Assembly (NCBI GenBank): GCA_965662745.1
Contig: CBFIJK010000100.1
Coordinates: 1 to 6,334 of the forward strand
Origin: Anianibacter sp965662745
GTDB lineage: Bacteria > Pseudomonadota > Alphaproteobacteria > Rhodobacterales > Rhodobacteraceae
DNA length: 6,334 nucleotides
Direction: 5' to 3'
The notes beneath the pieces were generated by a model. It was not told where the DNA came from. It was given only the letters and a program-made list of their open reading frames with translations, and did no database searches. The stretch's first letter is position 1; each line of letters starts with the position of its first letter. Shown in pieces: positions 1 to 6,334 of this stretch. The position numbers were made by a program, and so were the translations under genes.

Positions 1-24
1 CCCCCCCCCCCCCCCCCCCCCCCC
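1..24. other. 24-base C homopolymer at the window edge, probable artefact
   Basis: The first 24 bases are all C, followed directly by ordinary mixed sequence. Nothing comparable occurs elsewhere in the window. Read on the minus strand it is a run of 24 G bases lying beyond the cyclase stop codon and a strong hairpin. That is the pattern expected when reads from two-colour Illumina chemistry lose signal and are called as G, or when a contig ends on such reads. A genuine C tract is possible but less likely. The run is seen directly; its cause is inferred. Confidence 0.7.
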
Positions 25-27
25 GGA

Positions 28-48
28 TCGGATGCCGAAGGCATCCGA
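28..48 (-). terminator. Hairpin just downstream of the cyclase gene, possible terminator stem
   Basis: A perfect 9-bp inverted repeat (TCGGATGCC and GGCATCCGA) flanks a three-base centre. In the minus-strand transcript it starts five bases after the TAG stop of the cyclase and forms a GC-rich stem with a UUC loop. Position and stem strength fit an intrinsic terminator. The U-tract that should follow is not visible: only three ordinary bases separate the stem from the homopolymer, so the true downstream sequence may be missing. Without the U-tract it could be just a stabilising 3' hairpin. Confidence 0.45.
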
Positions 49-53
49 AACCC

Positions 54-2267
54 CTATTTCGAGGTCGCGACGTAAACCCCGTCCCATTCTGCGCCCGGCG
101 GCACTGCGCGGAACTCCTCGATCCGCGCGCGGTAGAGCTCCAGATACCCGGCCAGACCAAGCGCTTCAGCCCCGCTCGCTTCCATCGCGGCAAGCGCTGT
201 CTCCGCCGCAGCCCAGTCCTGCGATCGGTAGGCGCCCAGCATCTCGACGTTCAGCGCCATCACCTGCTGGGTGTCAGGCTCTGCCTTGACGCTGGCATCC
301 CCCAAAAGCGCGAAGATGCGCGCCGGTTCCAGCTTGCCCTTCACCCGGATGAGGTCAAGCTCGATCACCGCCATCTCGTCGCGCACCGCCCCTGCGGTGC
401 TCTCTCCCAGCACGATCCCTACACCATAGGGCTTTGACTGCCCTTCCAGACGCGAGGCCAGGTTCACCGTATCCCCAAGCGCCGTGTAGTCGAACCGCGT
501 GTCCGAACCCATGTTGCCCACGACGCAGGATCCTGTGTTGAGACCAACCCCAACGTCGATCCGGTGTACCGGCATGTCACCGGCCTCGGCGATCCGCCGC
601 GCGTTCAATTCCTCGACGGCAGTGCGCATCTCCAATGCCGCCCGGCACCCGGCGCGGGCGTGGTCTTCCATGTCCAAAGGTGCATTCCAGAAGGCCATGA
701 CGGCGTCGCCCATGAACTTGTCGATGGTCCCGCCCTCTTTCAGGATCGCATCCGACAGCACCGTCAGGAAGGTGTTCATCAGCACGGTCAGCCCGTGCGG
801 GTCGTCCTTGAAGCTTTCCGAGATTGTCGTGAACCCGCGCACATCGCTGAAGAGCAGCGTCAGTTCCTTCGTCTCGCCGCCGAGGCGCAGGGATTCAGGG
901 TTGTCCTGCAGCCGTTCCACCAGCGCGGGCGCCACGTATTGCCCGAATGCGCCGCGGATCTCGCGCCGCTGGCGTTCTTCGCGCAGGTAATTGGCGGTCG
1001 TCAGCACCCCCGCGATCAGAAGGGTCGATAGCACCGGGAAGGTGGGATCGACCAGCATCCTGCCCCGATCGAACAGAAGCCAGGTGAAAAGGACATAGGC
1101 GGCCAGCAATAGGATCGTCGAGACCACCACCCGCCGCGCGGCCATGACGGGCACCAGAAGGATCGCAAGAAGTCCCAGCAGGACAACCGCCACCAGCTCG
1201 ACCCCGATGGCGTAGTTGGGACGTTCCAGAAGCGTGCCGGTCAGGATGTTTTCCAGGATCTGCGCATGCACTTCGACCCCGGCCATGGCGACGCCCAATG
1301 GGGTCGCCCGGTAATCTTCCAGCCCGATGGCCGAGGTCCCGACAAGGATCAGATGCCCCGCAAGCCGCCCGGCAGGAACCCGGTTCTCGATCACATCCGC
1401 CGCGCTGACATAGCGCGTGCGCAGGGAGGGCGTCAGATAGGGGCGCACCGCGCCCGTCCTGTCCGTCTTGATCATCTGCCGCGCCACGACGATCCCGTCG
1501 ACCCCCGCCGCGTTGCTTCGGATGGCAAAGCTGTCGCCGCCCGTCGCCACGCGCAAAAGCTCGGGCGTCAGGCCAAGGCGCAGCGTATCTTCGGCCAGCA
1601 TCACAAGGGGCACGCGCCGGAATACGCCATCGGGATCGGGGCGCACGGAAAACACTCCGCGCCCGGATGCGGCAGCCTCCAGCGCAGGCAGGTTTTCAAC
1701 GAGTTCGGGAAAGCGCATCAGCATGGGTCTGGGATCGGGGCCCAAGAGGGCATGGGGCGCGTCCTTTGGTGGCTCGGTCCCCCTCTGATCCGATGCGCCT
1801 GCGGTGCGGATACTGGTCTGACCCAGAACGATGCGACCGCGCGACACGGCATCTGCAAAGATCGCATCGTTCGACGGGAGCGCGCGCAGCGCCTCGCGCG
1901 TGCCTTCGTTCAGCCGGTCGTTGTCTGATGCGATCCGGTCCGGTGACAGGCGATCGGGTTCCGAAAACAGCACGTCAAAGGCAATCGCGACTGCCCCCGC
2001 CGCCATCGCATTATCCACCAGCCGCGCCAGGTCACTGCGCGGCCAGGGCCATTGGCCAAGCTCGGTAATGGATGGATCGTCGATGTCGATGATTGCAACC
2101 GGCGCGGGCGAGTATTCGCGCGGCTCCAGCCGCTGAAACCCGTCAAAGGCGAGGTTGCGACCCAGCGACACGGGCAACGGATCGAGGACACGAATCGCCA
2201 CCAGAAGAGCCAGCAGCACGAGGCCGGACAAGCGACTCAGGCCATTCTTCGTCCAAAAGCGACGCAC
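54..2267 (-). CDS. CHASE2 domain-containing class III adenylate (or guanylate) cyclase
   Basis: Integral membrane nucleotide cyclase, 737 residues, probably making cAMP from ATP. A basic N-terminus (MRRFWTK) leads into a first membrane segment at about residues 15-29. An extracytoplasmic CHASE2 sensor follows at about 30-345, with typical features: AIIDIDD at 58-64, WPWPR at 73-77 and GVEVHAQILENIL at 330-342. Three membrane helices lie near 353-374, 380-400 and 408-427. The cytoplasmic catalytic domain spans about 466-655. Its metal ligands are Asp475 (in LLFSDVRGFT) and Asp521 (in DKFMGD), the base-selecting pair is Lys517 and Thr595, and the transition-state residues are Asn602 and Arg606, so it should be active. 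Lys/Thr is the class IIIb pattern and favours ATP. The tail at 665-737 is helical, TPR-like, and ends in WDGVYVATSK, a familiar ending in this family. The start is a GTG preceded by GGGGGA with a short 3-nt gap. An in-frame TGA upstream (2307-2309) leaves no earlier start, and a GTG at codon 17 would remove the first helix. The stop is TAG. The signal sensed by CHASE2 is unknown. Confidence 0.95.
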   Translation of the reverse strand: MRRFWTKNGLSRLSGLVLLALLVAIRVLDPLPVSLGRNLAFDGFQRLEPREYSPAPVAIIDIDDPSITELGQWPWPRSDLARLVDNAMAAGAVAIAFDVLFSEPDRLSPDRIASDNDRLNEGTREALRALPSNDAIFADAVSRGRIVLGQTSIRTAGASDQRGTEPPKDAPHALLGPDPRPMLMRFPELVENLPALEAAASGRGVFSVRPDPDGVFRRVPLVMLAEDTLRLGLTPELLRVATGGDSFAIRSNAAGVDGIVVARQMIKTDRTGAVRPYLTPSLRTRYVSAADVIENRVPAGRLAGHLILVGTSAIGLEDYRATPLGVAMAGVEVHAQILENILTGTLLERPNYAIGVELVAVVLLGLLAILLVPVMAARRVVVSTILLLAAYVLFTWLLFDRGRMLVDPTFPVLSTLLIAGVLTTANYLREERQRREIRGAFGQYVAPALVERLQDNPESLRLGGETKELTLLFSDVRGFTTISESFKDDPHGLTVLMNTFLTVLSDAILKEGGTIDKFMGDAVMAFWNAPLDMEDHARAGCRAALEMRTAVEELNARRIAEAGDMPVHRIDVGVGLNTGSCVVGNMGSDTRFDYTALGDTVNLASRLEGQSKPYGVGIVLGESTAGAVRDEMAVIELDLIRVKGKLEPARIFALLGDASVKAEPDTQQVMALNVEMLGAYRSQDWAAAETALAAMEASGAEALGLAGYLELYRARIEEFRAVPPGAEWDGVYVATSK

Positions 2268-2305
2268 AGATCCCCCGGGTCTCTCGTTTCGTTGATTGTG
2301 ACGGT

Positions 2306-2343
2306 TTCACGTTCGGCTGTTCACGGTAAAGGGACATTTCACG
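2306..2343 (+). repeat. Three direct copies of TTCACG in the divergent intergenic region
   Basis: The hexamer TTCACG occurs at 2306-2311, 2320-2325 and 2338-2343, all in the same orientation, with start-to-start spacings of 14 and 18 bases. The first and third copies are preceded by an extra T. They lie between the cyclase start and the candidate promoter of the plus-strand gene, where a regulator could affect both. Three matches in a 172-bp region are mildly unusual but not beyond chance, and I do not recognise a known regulator for this motif. Confidence 0.35.
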
Positions 2344-2364
2344 AGAATGCGAGAATTGCCCACC

Positions 2365-2377
2365 ATGTGATCCACAT
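2365..2377. promoter_or_regulatory. 13-bp dyad ATGTG-ATC-CACAT, possible operator
   Basis: Two perfect 5-bp inverted half-sites, ATGTG and CACAT, are separated by three bases. The dyad ends four bases before the candidate -35 element of the plus-strand gene, a natural operator position. The TGTGA half resembles a CRP/FNR-family half-site, but the spacer is too short for the classical TGTGA-N6-TCACA consensus. It may bind another dimeric regulator or be coincidental. Confidence 0.3.
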
Positions 2378-2381
2378 CGCT

Positions 2382-2410
2382 TTGTTTCGAACGCACTTAT
2401 GGTGTATTGT
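2382..2410 (+). promoter_or_regulatory. Weak sigma-70-type promoter candidate for the FecR/RTX gene
   Basis: TTGTTT (2382-2387) and TATTGT (2405-2410) are separated by the optimal 17 bases and match the -35 and -10 consensus at three and four positions. Transcription would start near 2417 and leave a leader of about 20-25 bases before the ATG. The match is weak, so the real promoter may be different. I found no convincing promoter on the minus strand for the cyclase. Confidence 0.3.
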
Positions 2411-2422
2411 CGCCAAATTGTT

Positions 2423-2427
2423 GGGGA
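2423..2427 (+). promoter_or_regulatory. Possible ribosome binding site of the FecR/RTX gene
   Basis: GGGGA lies 12 bases before the ATG at 2440, which is longer than the usual spacing, so it is a weak Shine-Dalgarno match. Its first two bases form the right arm of a small inverted repeat, CCAA-ATTG-TTGG (2413-2424), that could partly mask it. The only other in-frame start before this ATG is a TTG at 2407, eleven codons upstream, after an in-frame TGA at 2368-2370. ATG 2440 is preferred. Confidence 0.35.
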
Positions 2428-2439
2428 TACCAGTTTGTC

Positions 2440-5400
2440 ATGGTTAAGGTTTTCGATCCATCCGCAGGCTCTGCGGAGTCTGTTCTGGTTGTCGATGGCC
2501 AGCCCGTCGTCATCGAGAATCCGGATCTGTTGTTCCGGGCTGATTTTCTGCGCGACGGTCCCGACCTCGTTCTGCAGAATCCCGGCCATCCCGATATCCG
2601 TATCGTCGATTACTTCCGCCAGGGCGCGCCTGCCGATCTGACAACCGAGGATGGTGCGACGCTGACCGGATCGGTCGTCGAGCGGCTGGCCGGACCTGAA
2701 GCGCCCGGTCAATATGCTCAGGCCGGGGCGATCCAGTCGCCCAACCCGATCGGACAGGTCGAAACCATCAATGGCGGCGCGACCGTGCAACGGAGCGATG
2801 GCACCGTCGAGGACCTGTCGCTCGGCACACTCGTCTTCGAAAATGACGTGGTCCAGACCGCTGACGACTCGACGCTGGCGATCACCTTCACGGATGGCAC
2901 GGTGTTCACGCTCGCCGGCGGATCCCGGATGTTGCTGGACGAGCTGATCTACGACCCCGATGCCGACGACAATTCCGGCGTCTTCAACCTGATCGAGGGC
3001 AGCTTCGTCTTTATCGCGGGGCAGGCGGCCAAGACCGGCGGCATGGAAGTCCAGACGCCGACCGCGACCATGGGCATTCGAGGCACGACCGTGAAGGTCG
3101 ATATCCAGACGACCAATGGCGTGACCGAGGTTCTTGTATCGCTCAACCGCGACCCTGATGGCGCGGTGGGGTCCATCGTCTTGACCGATCTCGACGGCAA
3201 CGTGATCGCCACGATCACCTCGACGGAAACGGCATGGATCGTGTCCCCCATCGAGGGTGAGACCCGCGAAATTCTGCGCACAGAGACCGATCTGGCCACC
3301 GATGGCGTGCTTCTGGCCGAGGCGGTGACCGCCTACACGCTCGCCAACCAGCGCTTCGGGCAGGTGGGATCCTTCGTGCGGCTCAACAGCACCGAAGGCG
3401 ACAGCAGCGCCACCCCGCCCGCCGAGTCGGGCACCGAGACAACGCCCCCGGCGCCACCCCCGCCTGAAGAGATCGACGGCGGAGAAGGCGACGAGGAAGA
3501 AGAGGGCAGCGCGCGCGACGATACGATCATCGACGCGAACGACGCGCCCGTAGGCAGCGATCTGAGTTTCACGATCGTCGAAGACACGGTTGTTCAGGGC
3601 ACGCTGACCGCGACCGATGCCGATGGCGACGCGCTGACCTTCGCGCTGGCCAGCGGAGCGCCGAACGGCACCGTGGTTCTGACGCAAGGTGGCCAGTTCA
3701 CCTATACGCCGAATGCCGATTTCGCTGGCAGCGACAGCTTCCAGTATTCCGTCAGCGACGGTGAGGACAGCGTCACCCATACCGTCAGCTTTACTGTCAC
3801 CGGCACCAATGACGTGCCCCAGATCGATCTGGAGAACAGCAATCTCATCGGCACGGTGGAAGACCCCGAGCCGGAATTGCAGGCAGAATTCACCCCCTTC
3901 GCCTTTGGCCCCCAGCTCTTCAACTTCAACGCCGAAGAAGAAGAGCCTGAAGTCGACGAGGCTGCCATCGCCGAAGGCCGGATTCTCGCCATCGACCCCG
4001 ATGTCGGTGACGCGCTGACCTGGTCTGCCAGCCAGGGAGAATCCGAGGGCACATTCATCGAGGGGCTTTACGGCGATCTGACCCTCTCGCAGGACGGCAG
4101 CTGGCGATATGTGCTGGATACGACGCGCGCCGCGCCCATCGCCGAGGGCGAAACGCGCGACGACAGCTTTACCATCACCGTGACGGACAGCGACGGCACG
4201 AGTGACAGCGCGCCGGTCGTCATTTCTGTCACGGGACGCAACAATGGCCCCGAGATCGACAGCGAAACCGGTGTCTTCACAGGCGCGGTGACCGAAGCGG
4301 AAGACACACCCGAGGTCGCGACGACCGCCGATGGCCAGTTTGCGGCGACCGATATCGACAGCACGTCCTTGACGTGGACCGGATCTGCCGCAGGCAATTA
4401 CGGCGATCTGGTCGTGCAAACGGATGGGTCTTGGGTCTACACGCTCGACGAAGACAAGGCGAACAGCCTGAATGTAGGCCAGACCGTCACCGACACATTT
4501 ACTGTCACCGTGAACGACGGCAAGTCTGGAACGGCGAACCGGGAACTGACGATCAACGTGACCGGCACGAACGACGCGCCGTCACTGACGGCCATCAGCG
4601 CGGACGCGGTCGAAGACGGGCCCGCCGTGACCGTCGATCTTCTTGAACGTGGCGAGGATGCTGACGCCGAAGACGATGGCAGCACGCTGACCTACACCGT
4701 CACCGGAACGCCCTCCGAAGGCAGCGCTACAATCAATGGCACCACGCTCAGCTTTGATCCTGGTGAGGATTTCCAGGACCTTGGTGATGGCGACACGCGC
4801 GATGTGACGGTCGAGGTCACGGCGACCGATGCGCGCAGTGGAAACACCGCGAGCGATTTTACCTTCACCGTGACCGGATCGAACGACGCGCCGAAGGTCA
4901 ATCCACTCTTCATCCAGGGCACCGCATCGGGCGTCATTTCCGGCACTCTGGACGCCGTCGATCCAGAAGGCGATGAACTGACCTACGATCTGTCAGAGAC
5001 GGCCGCGCCCACGCAGGGAACGGTCGAGGTGTTGGAAGGCGGCGTGATCCAGTACACGCCGGACCAAGGCGCGATCGGGTTTGACAGTTTCGATGTGATC
5101 GTCGGTGACGGCGATCTCGAGACGGTCACGACCGTGACTGTGGGGATCGAGGACGAAACAGCCGTGTCCGAGTCCGGGCAGGAGCTTTCGGTGGGTTTCA
5201 ACGCGGCAGGGGGCACGGATGGCCCGGCGGGCAGCGTGCGGATCAACCGCTCGGACGTGGACACTACGCCAGTCAATGTCGCCTTCGCGCTTGATGCCTC
5301 TGGCAGCTTTGCGCAGGAATTCGCTGTTCAGATCGCGGCCGTAAGGGCAGCGGTCGACAAGCTGAAAGAGCAGTTCGAGGGATCAACGACCCCGATCAAC

Positions 5401-6334
5401 GTGCAGCTCATTCCCTTCGCAGGCAGCGCATCGCCCACCGCGACCTTCAACATCCTCGATGCAACGGATTATGCCGCCCTCAATTCCGCACTACGCGGGT
5501 TCTCTGCGGGCGGCGGCACGAACTGGGCTGGCGCTTTGGCCGCAGCCAACACCTTCTTTACCTCGCAAAATACCCCGGTCGAGGGACAGAATTTCCTCTA
5601 CTTCATCACGGATGGGTTTCCGACCCAAACTTACAGCAATGATGCGCAGATCGCGACACAGCTTGCGGCCCTGCGCGACAACCCTAATTTCGACGTCGAT
5701 ATCCTGACCTTCGGCGTCGATACCGGACCGACGACCACCTTCGACAACACCAAGCTGCTGCAGACCTATATAAAGAACGGGCAAGATTACCTGTTCGACA
5801 GTGATACGAATGCGCAGGTGATCGAGGAAGCCGCCGATCTTGAGGCCGCGATCACGGCGACGGGGCTCTTTACGGCGCAGGTGGCCGACTTCTCGATCAC
5901 GCTCAATGCCGACGGCGTCGACAAGGGCGTCATCGCCACCAAGGACGTCCCCGGCTTTGCGTCCGATGGCCTTGACCAGATCGCCCAACTGGCCGGGATT
6001 TCCGGACTCGAGGACCTGCTTGGCACGGTGAACAACTTTACCATGACCACGACCTTCGACATCGACGGTGATCTTGAGACGCTCGAAGACCGGATCACGC
6101 TGCAAAGCACCGGCCAGATGATCCGGCCGGACACGGCCGTGACGCTAGCGGGCGCCGTGGATACCCAGGCGGGCACGCCGGTCAATGACCTGCTGCTGGG
6201 CGGGGTTGGTACCGATACGCTGGACGGCGGCGATGGCAATGACCTGCTGTCCGGCGGGGGCGGCGCAGACATCCTGCGCGGCGGGGACGGCGACGATGTC
6301 CTTGCAGTTGATGGCCCGGTCCCGGCGGGACAGG
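2440..6334 (+). CDS. Large FecR / cadherin-VCBS repeat / vWA / RTX secreted adhesin-like protein, 3' end missing
   Basis: The frame is open from ATG 2440 to the window edge: 1298 codons without a stop, so the C-terminus is missing. Domains by residue: prefix domain 1-100 (VLVVDGQPVV, DLVLQ, IRIVDYF), similar to modules that start Bap/LapA-like and alphaproteobacterial FecR proteins; FecR domain about 104-285, with the hallmark VQTPTATMGIRGTTV at 204-218; Pro/Glu-rich linker 326-367; five cadherin/VCBS-type repeats about 367-907; vWA about 944-1140 with the full MIDAS set Asp952, Ser954, Ser956, Thr1027 and Asp1058; unassigned 1141-1247; RTX nonapeptides 1254-1289. There is no N-terminal signal peptide and no membrane segment, it is strongly acidic, and I noticed no cysteine. 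This fits a type I (ABC transporter/TolC) secreted protein that folds on binding extracellular calcium, with the export signal in the missing C-terminus. The likely role is surface adhesion or biofilm formation. FecR here is not the usual membrane-anchored sigma regulator, since no transmembrane helix is present. Family placement is firm; ligand and exact role are unknown. Confidence 0.93.
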   Translation, partial: MVKVFDPSAGSAESVLVVDGQPVVIENPDLLFRADFLRDGPDLVLQNPGHPDIRIVDYFRQGAPADLTTEDGATLTGSVVERLAGPEAPGQYAQAGAIQSPNPIGQVETINGGATVQRSDGTVEDLSLGTLVFENDVVQTADDSTLAITFTDGTVFTLAGGSRMLLDELIYDPDADDNSGVFNLIEGSFVFIAGQAAKTGGMEVQTPTATMGIRGTTVKVDIQTTNGVTEVLVSLNRDPDGAVGSIVLTDLDGNVIATITSTETAWIVSPIEGETREILRTETDLATDGVLLAEAVTAYTLANQRFGQVGSFVRLNSTEGDSSATPPAESGTETTPPAPPPPEEIDGGEGDEEEEGSARDDTIIDANDAPVGSDLSFTIVEDTVVQGTLTATDADGDALTFALASGAPNGTVVLTQGGQFTYTPNADFAGSDSFQYSVSDGEDSVTHTVSFTVTGTNDVPQIDLENSNLIGTVEDPEPELQAEFTPFAFGPQLFNFNAEEEEPEVDEAAIAEGRILAIDPDVGDALTWSASQGESEGTFIEGLYGDLTLSQDGSWRYVLDTTRAAPIAEGETRDDSFTITVTDSDGTSDSAPVVISVTGRNNGPEIDSETGVFTGAVTEAEDTPEVATTADGQFAATDIDSTSLTWTGSAAGNYGDLVVQTDGSWVYTLDEDKANSLNVGQTVTDTFTVTVNDGKSGTANRELTINVTGTNDAPSLTAISADAVEDGPAVTVDLLERGEDADAEDDGSTLTYTVTGTPSEGSATINGTTLSFDPGEDFQDLGDGDTRDVTVEVTATDARSGNTASDFTFTVTGSNDAPKVNPLFIQGTASGVISGTLDAVDPEGDELTYDLSETAAPTQGTVEVLEGGVIQYTPDQGAIGFDSFDVIVGDGDLETVTTVTVGIEDETAVSESGQELSVGFNAAGGTDGPAGSVRINRSDVDTTPVNVAFALDASGSFAQEFAVQIAAVRAAVDKLKEQFEGSTTPINVQLIPFAGSASPTATFNILDATDYAALNSALRGFSAGGGTNWAGALAAANTFFTSQNTPVEGQNFLYFITDGFPTQTYSNDAQIATQLAALRDNPNFDVDILTFGVDTGPTTTFDNTKLLQTYIKNGQDYLFDSDTNAQVIEEAADLEAAITATGLFTAQVADFSITLNADGVDKGVIATKDVPGFASDGLDQIAQLAGISGLEDLLGTVNNFTMTTTFDIDGDLETLEDRITLQSTGQMIRPDTAVTLAGAVDTQAGTPVNDLLLGGVGTDTLDGGDGNDLLSGGGGADILRGGDGDDVLAVDGPVPAGQ
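3538..5160 (+). repeat. Five tandem cadherin/VCBS-type Ig-like repeats encoded within the adhesin
   Basis: Repeat boundaries are marked by NDAP-like motifs: NDAP at residue 367, TNDVP near 457, NNGP at 601, GTNDAP at 709 and GSNDAP at 813. Repeats 1 and 5 look like the cadherin-like Big_9 type (DADGDALT or DPEGDELTYD, then FTYTPNADF or IQYTPDQ, then FxxGSDSFQY or GFDSFDV). Repeats 2 and 3 look like VCBS (YGDL, DGSWRYVL or DGSWVYTL, DSFTITVTD or DTFTVTVNDG). Repeat 4 is a more divergent cadherin-like unit. They differ in length and sequence, so they are old rather than freshly amplified copies. Such arrays typically act as an extended, often calcium-stiffened stalk. Confidence 0.85.
6199..6306 (+). 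repeat. Four RTX (hemolysin-type) calcium-binding nonapeptides
   Basis: Four consecutive in-frame units fit GGxGxDxLx: GGVGTDTLD, GGDGNDLLS, GGGGADILR and GGDGDDVLA, at residues 1254-1289. These build a parallel beta-roll that binds calcium and are characteristic of type I secretion substrates. The following residues (VDGPVPAGQ) leave the pattern, but the window ends there, so more RTX blocks may follow. Confidence 0.9.

Noticed and set aside
1266..1928. 220-codon plus-strand frame opposite the CHASE2 region
   Set aside because: It is fully antisense to the conserved CHASE2 coding sequence, low in hydrophobic residues and rich in Arg/His/Gly, with no domain seen.
2311..2322. GTTC-N4-GTTC, resembling an alphaproteobacterial LexA box
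   Set aside because: The known alphaproteobacterial SOS box is GTTC-N7-GTTC. The spacer here is four bases, so the match fails.
2143..4419. Long open reading frame on the minus strand (758 codons) antisense to the adhesin gene
   Set aside because: It overlaps the 5' part of the cyclase gene and the FecR and repeat coding region. Its translation is rich in Arg, Gly and His with no recognisable domain, whereas the plus-strand frame gives clear FecR and VCBS motifs. It is a shadow of GC-rich codon use.
3538..5160. Tandem Ig-like repeats as a recent DNA-level amplification
   Set aside because: The units differ in length, type and nucleotide sequence. Only the short boundary coding for TGTNDAP-like residues is similar, so this is domain-level repetition and not a DNA satellite or phase-variable array.
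5491..6105. 204-codon minus-strand frame opposite the vWA region
   Set aside because: It is antisense to an intact vWA domain with all metal-site residues, shows no recognisable domain, and has the composition of an antisense shadow.

Overview
The window reads as two large, divergently arranged genes from a GC-rich alphaproteobacterium. A marine Rhodobacterales-type genome is my best guess from codon use and protein style; it is not proven. The left edge looks like a contig end: it opens with 24 consecutive C bases, next to a strong hairpin. The right edge cuts through an open reading frame.

Layout: 1-24 is a C homopolymer, probably a sequencing or assembly artefact. 28-48 is a perfect inverted repeat just past the stop codon of the minus-strand gene, a possible terminator stem. 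54-2267 (minus) is a complete 737-residue CHASE2-domain class III nucleotide cyclase. 2268-2439 is a 172-bp divergent intergenic region with a weak promoter candidate, three copies of the hexamer TTCACG and a 13-bp dyad. 2440-6334 (plus) is the first 1298 codons of a very large acidic secreted protein: an N-terminal prefix domain, a FecR domain, a Pro/Glu-rich linker, five cadherin/VCBS-type Ig-like repeats, a von Willebrand factor A domain with an intact metal site, an unassigned segment, and the first four RTX calcium-binding nonapeptides. Its C-terminus and stop lie outside the window.

How they may work together (inference): the plus-strand protein looks like a type I-secreted, calcium-folded surface adhesin whose N-terminal FecR-like module sits where adhesins of the LapA kind carry a retention module. 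The cyclase has an extracytoplasmic CHASE2 sensor and a cytoplasmic catalytic domain, so it can convert an envelope signal into cAMP. Their divergent arrangement suggests linked regulation or function, namely a surface or adhesion sensing module. The sequence alone does not establish this. No tRNA, rRNA, CRISPR array, insertion sequence or complete mobile element was seen.
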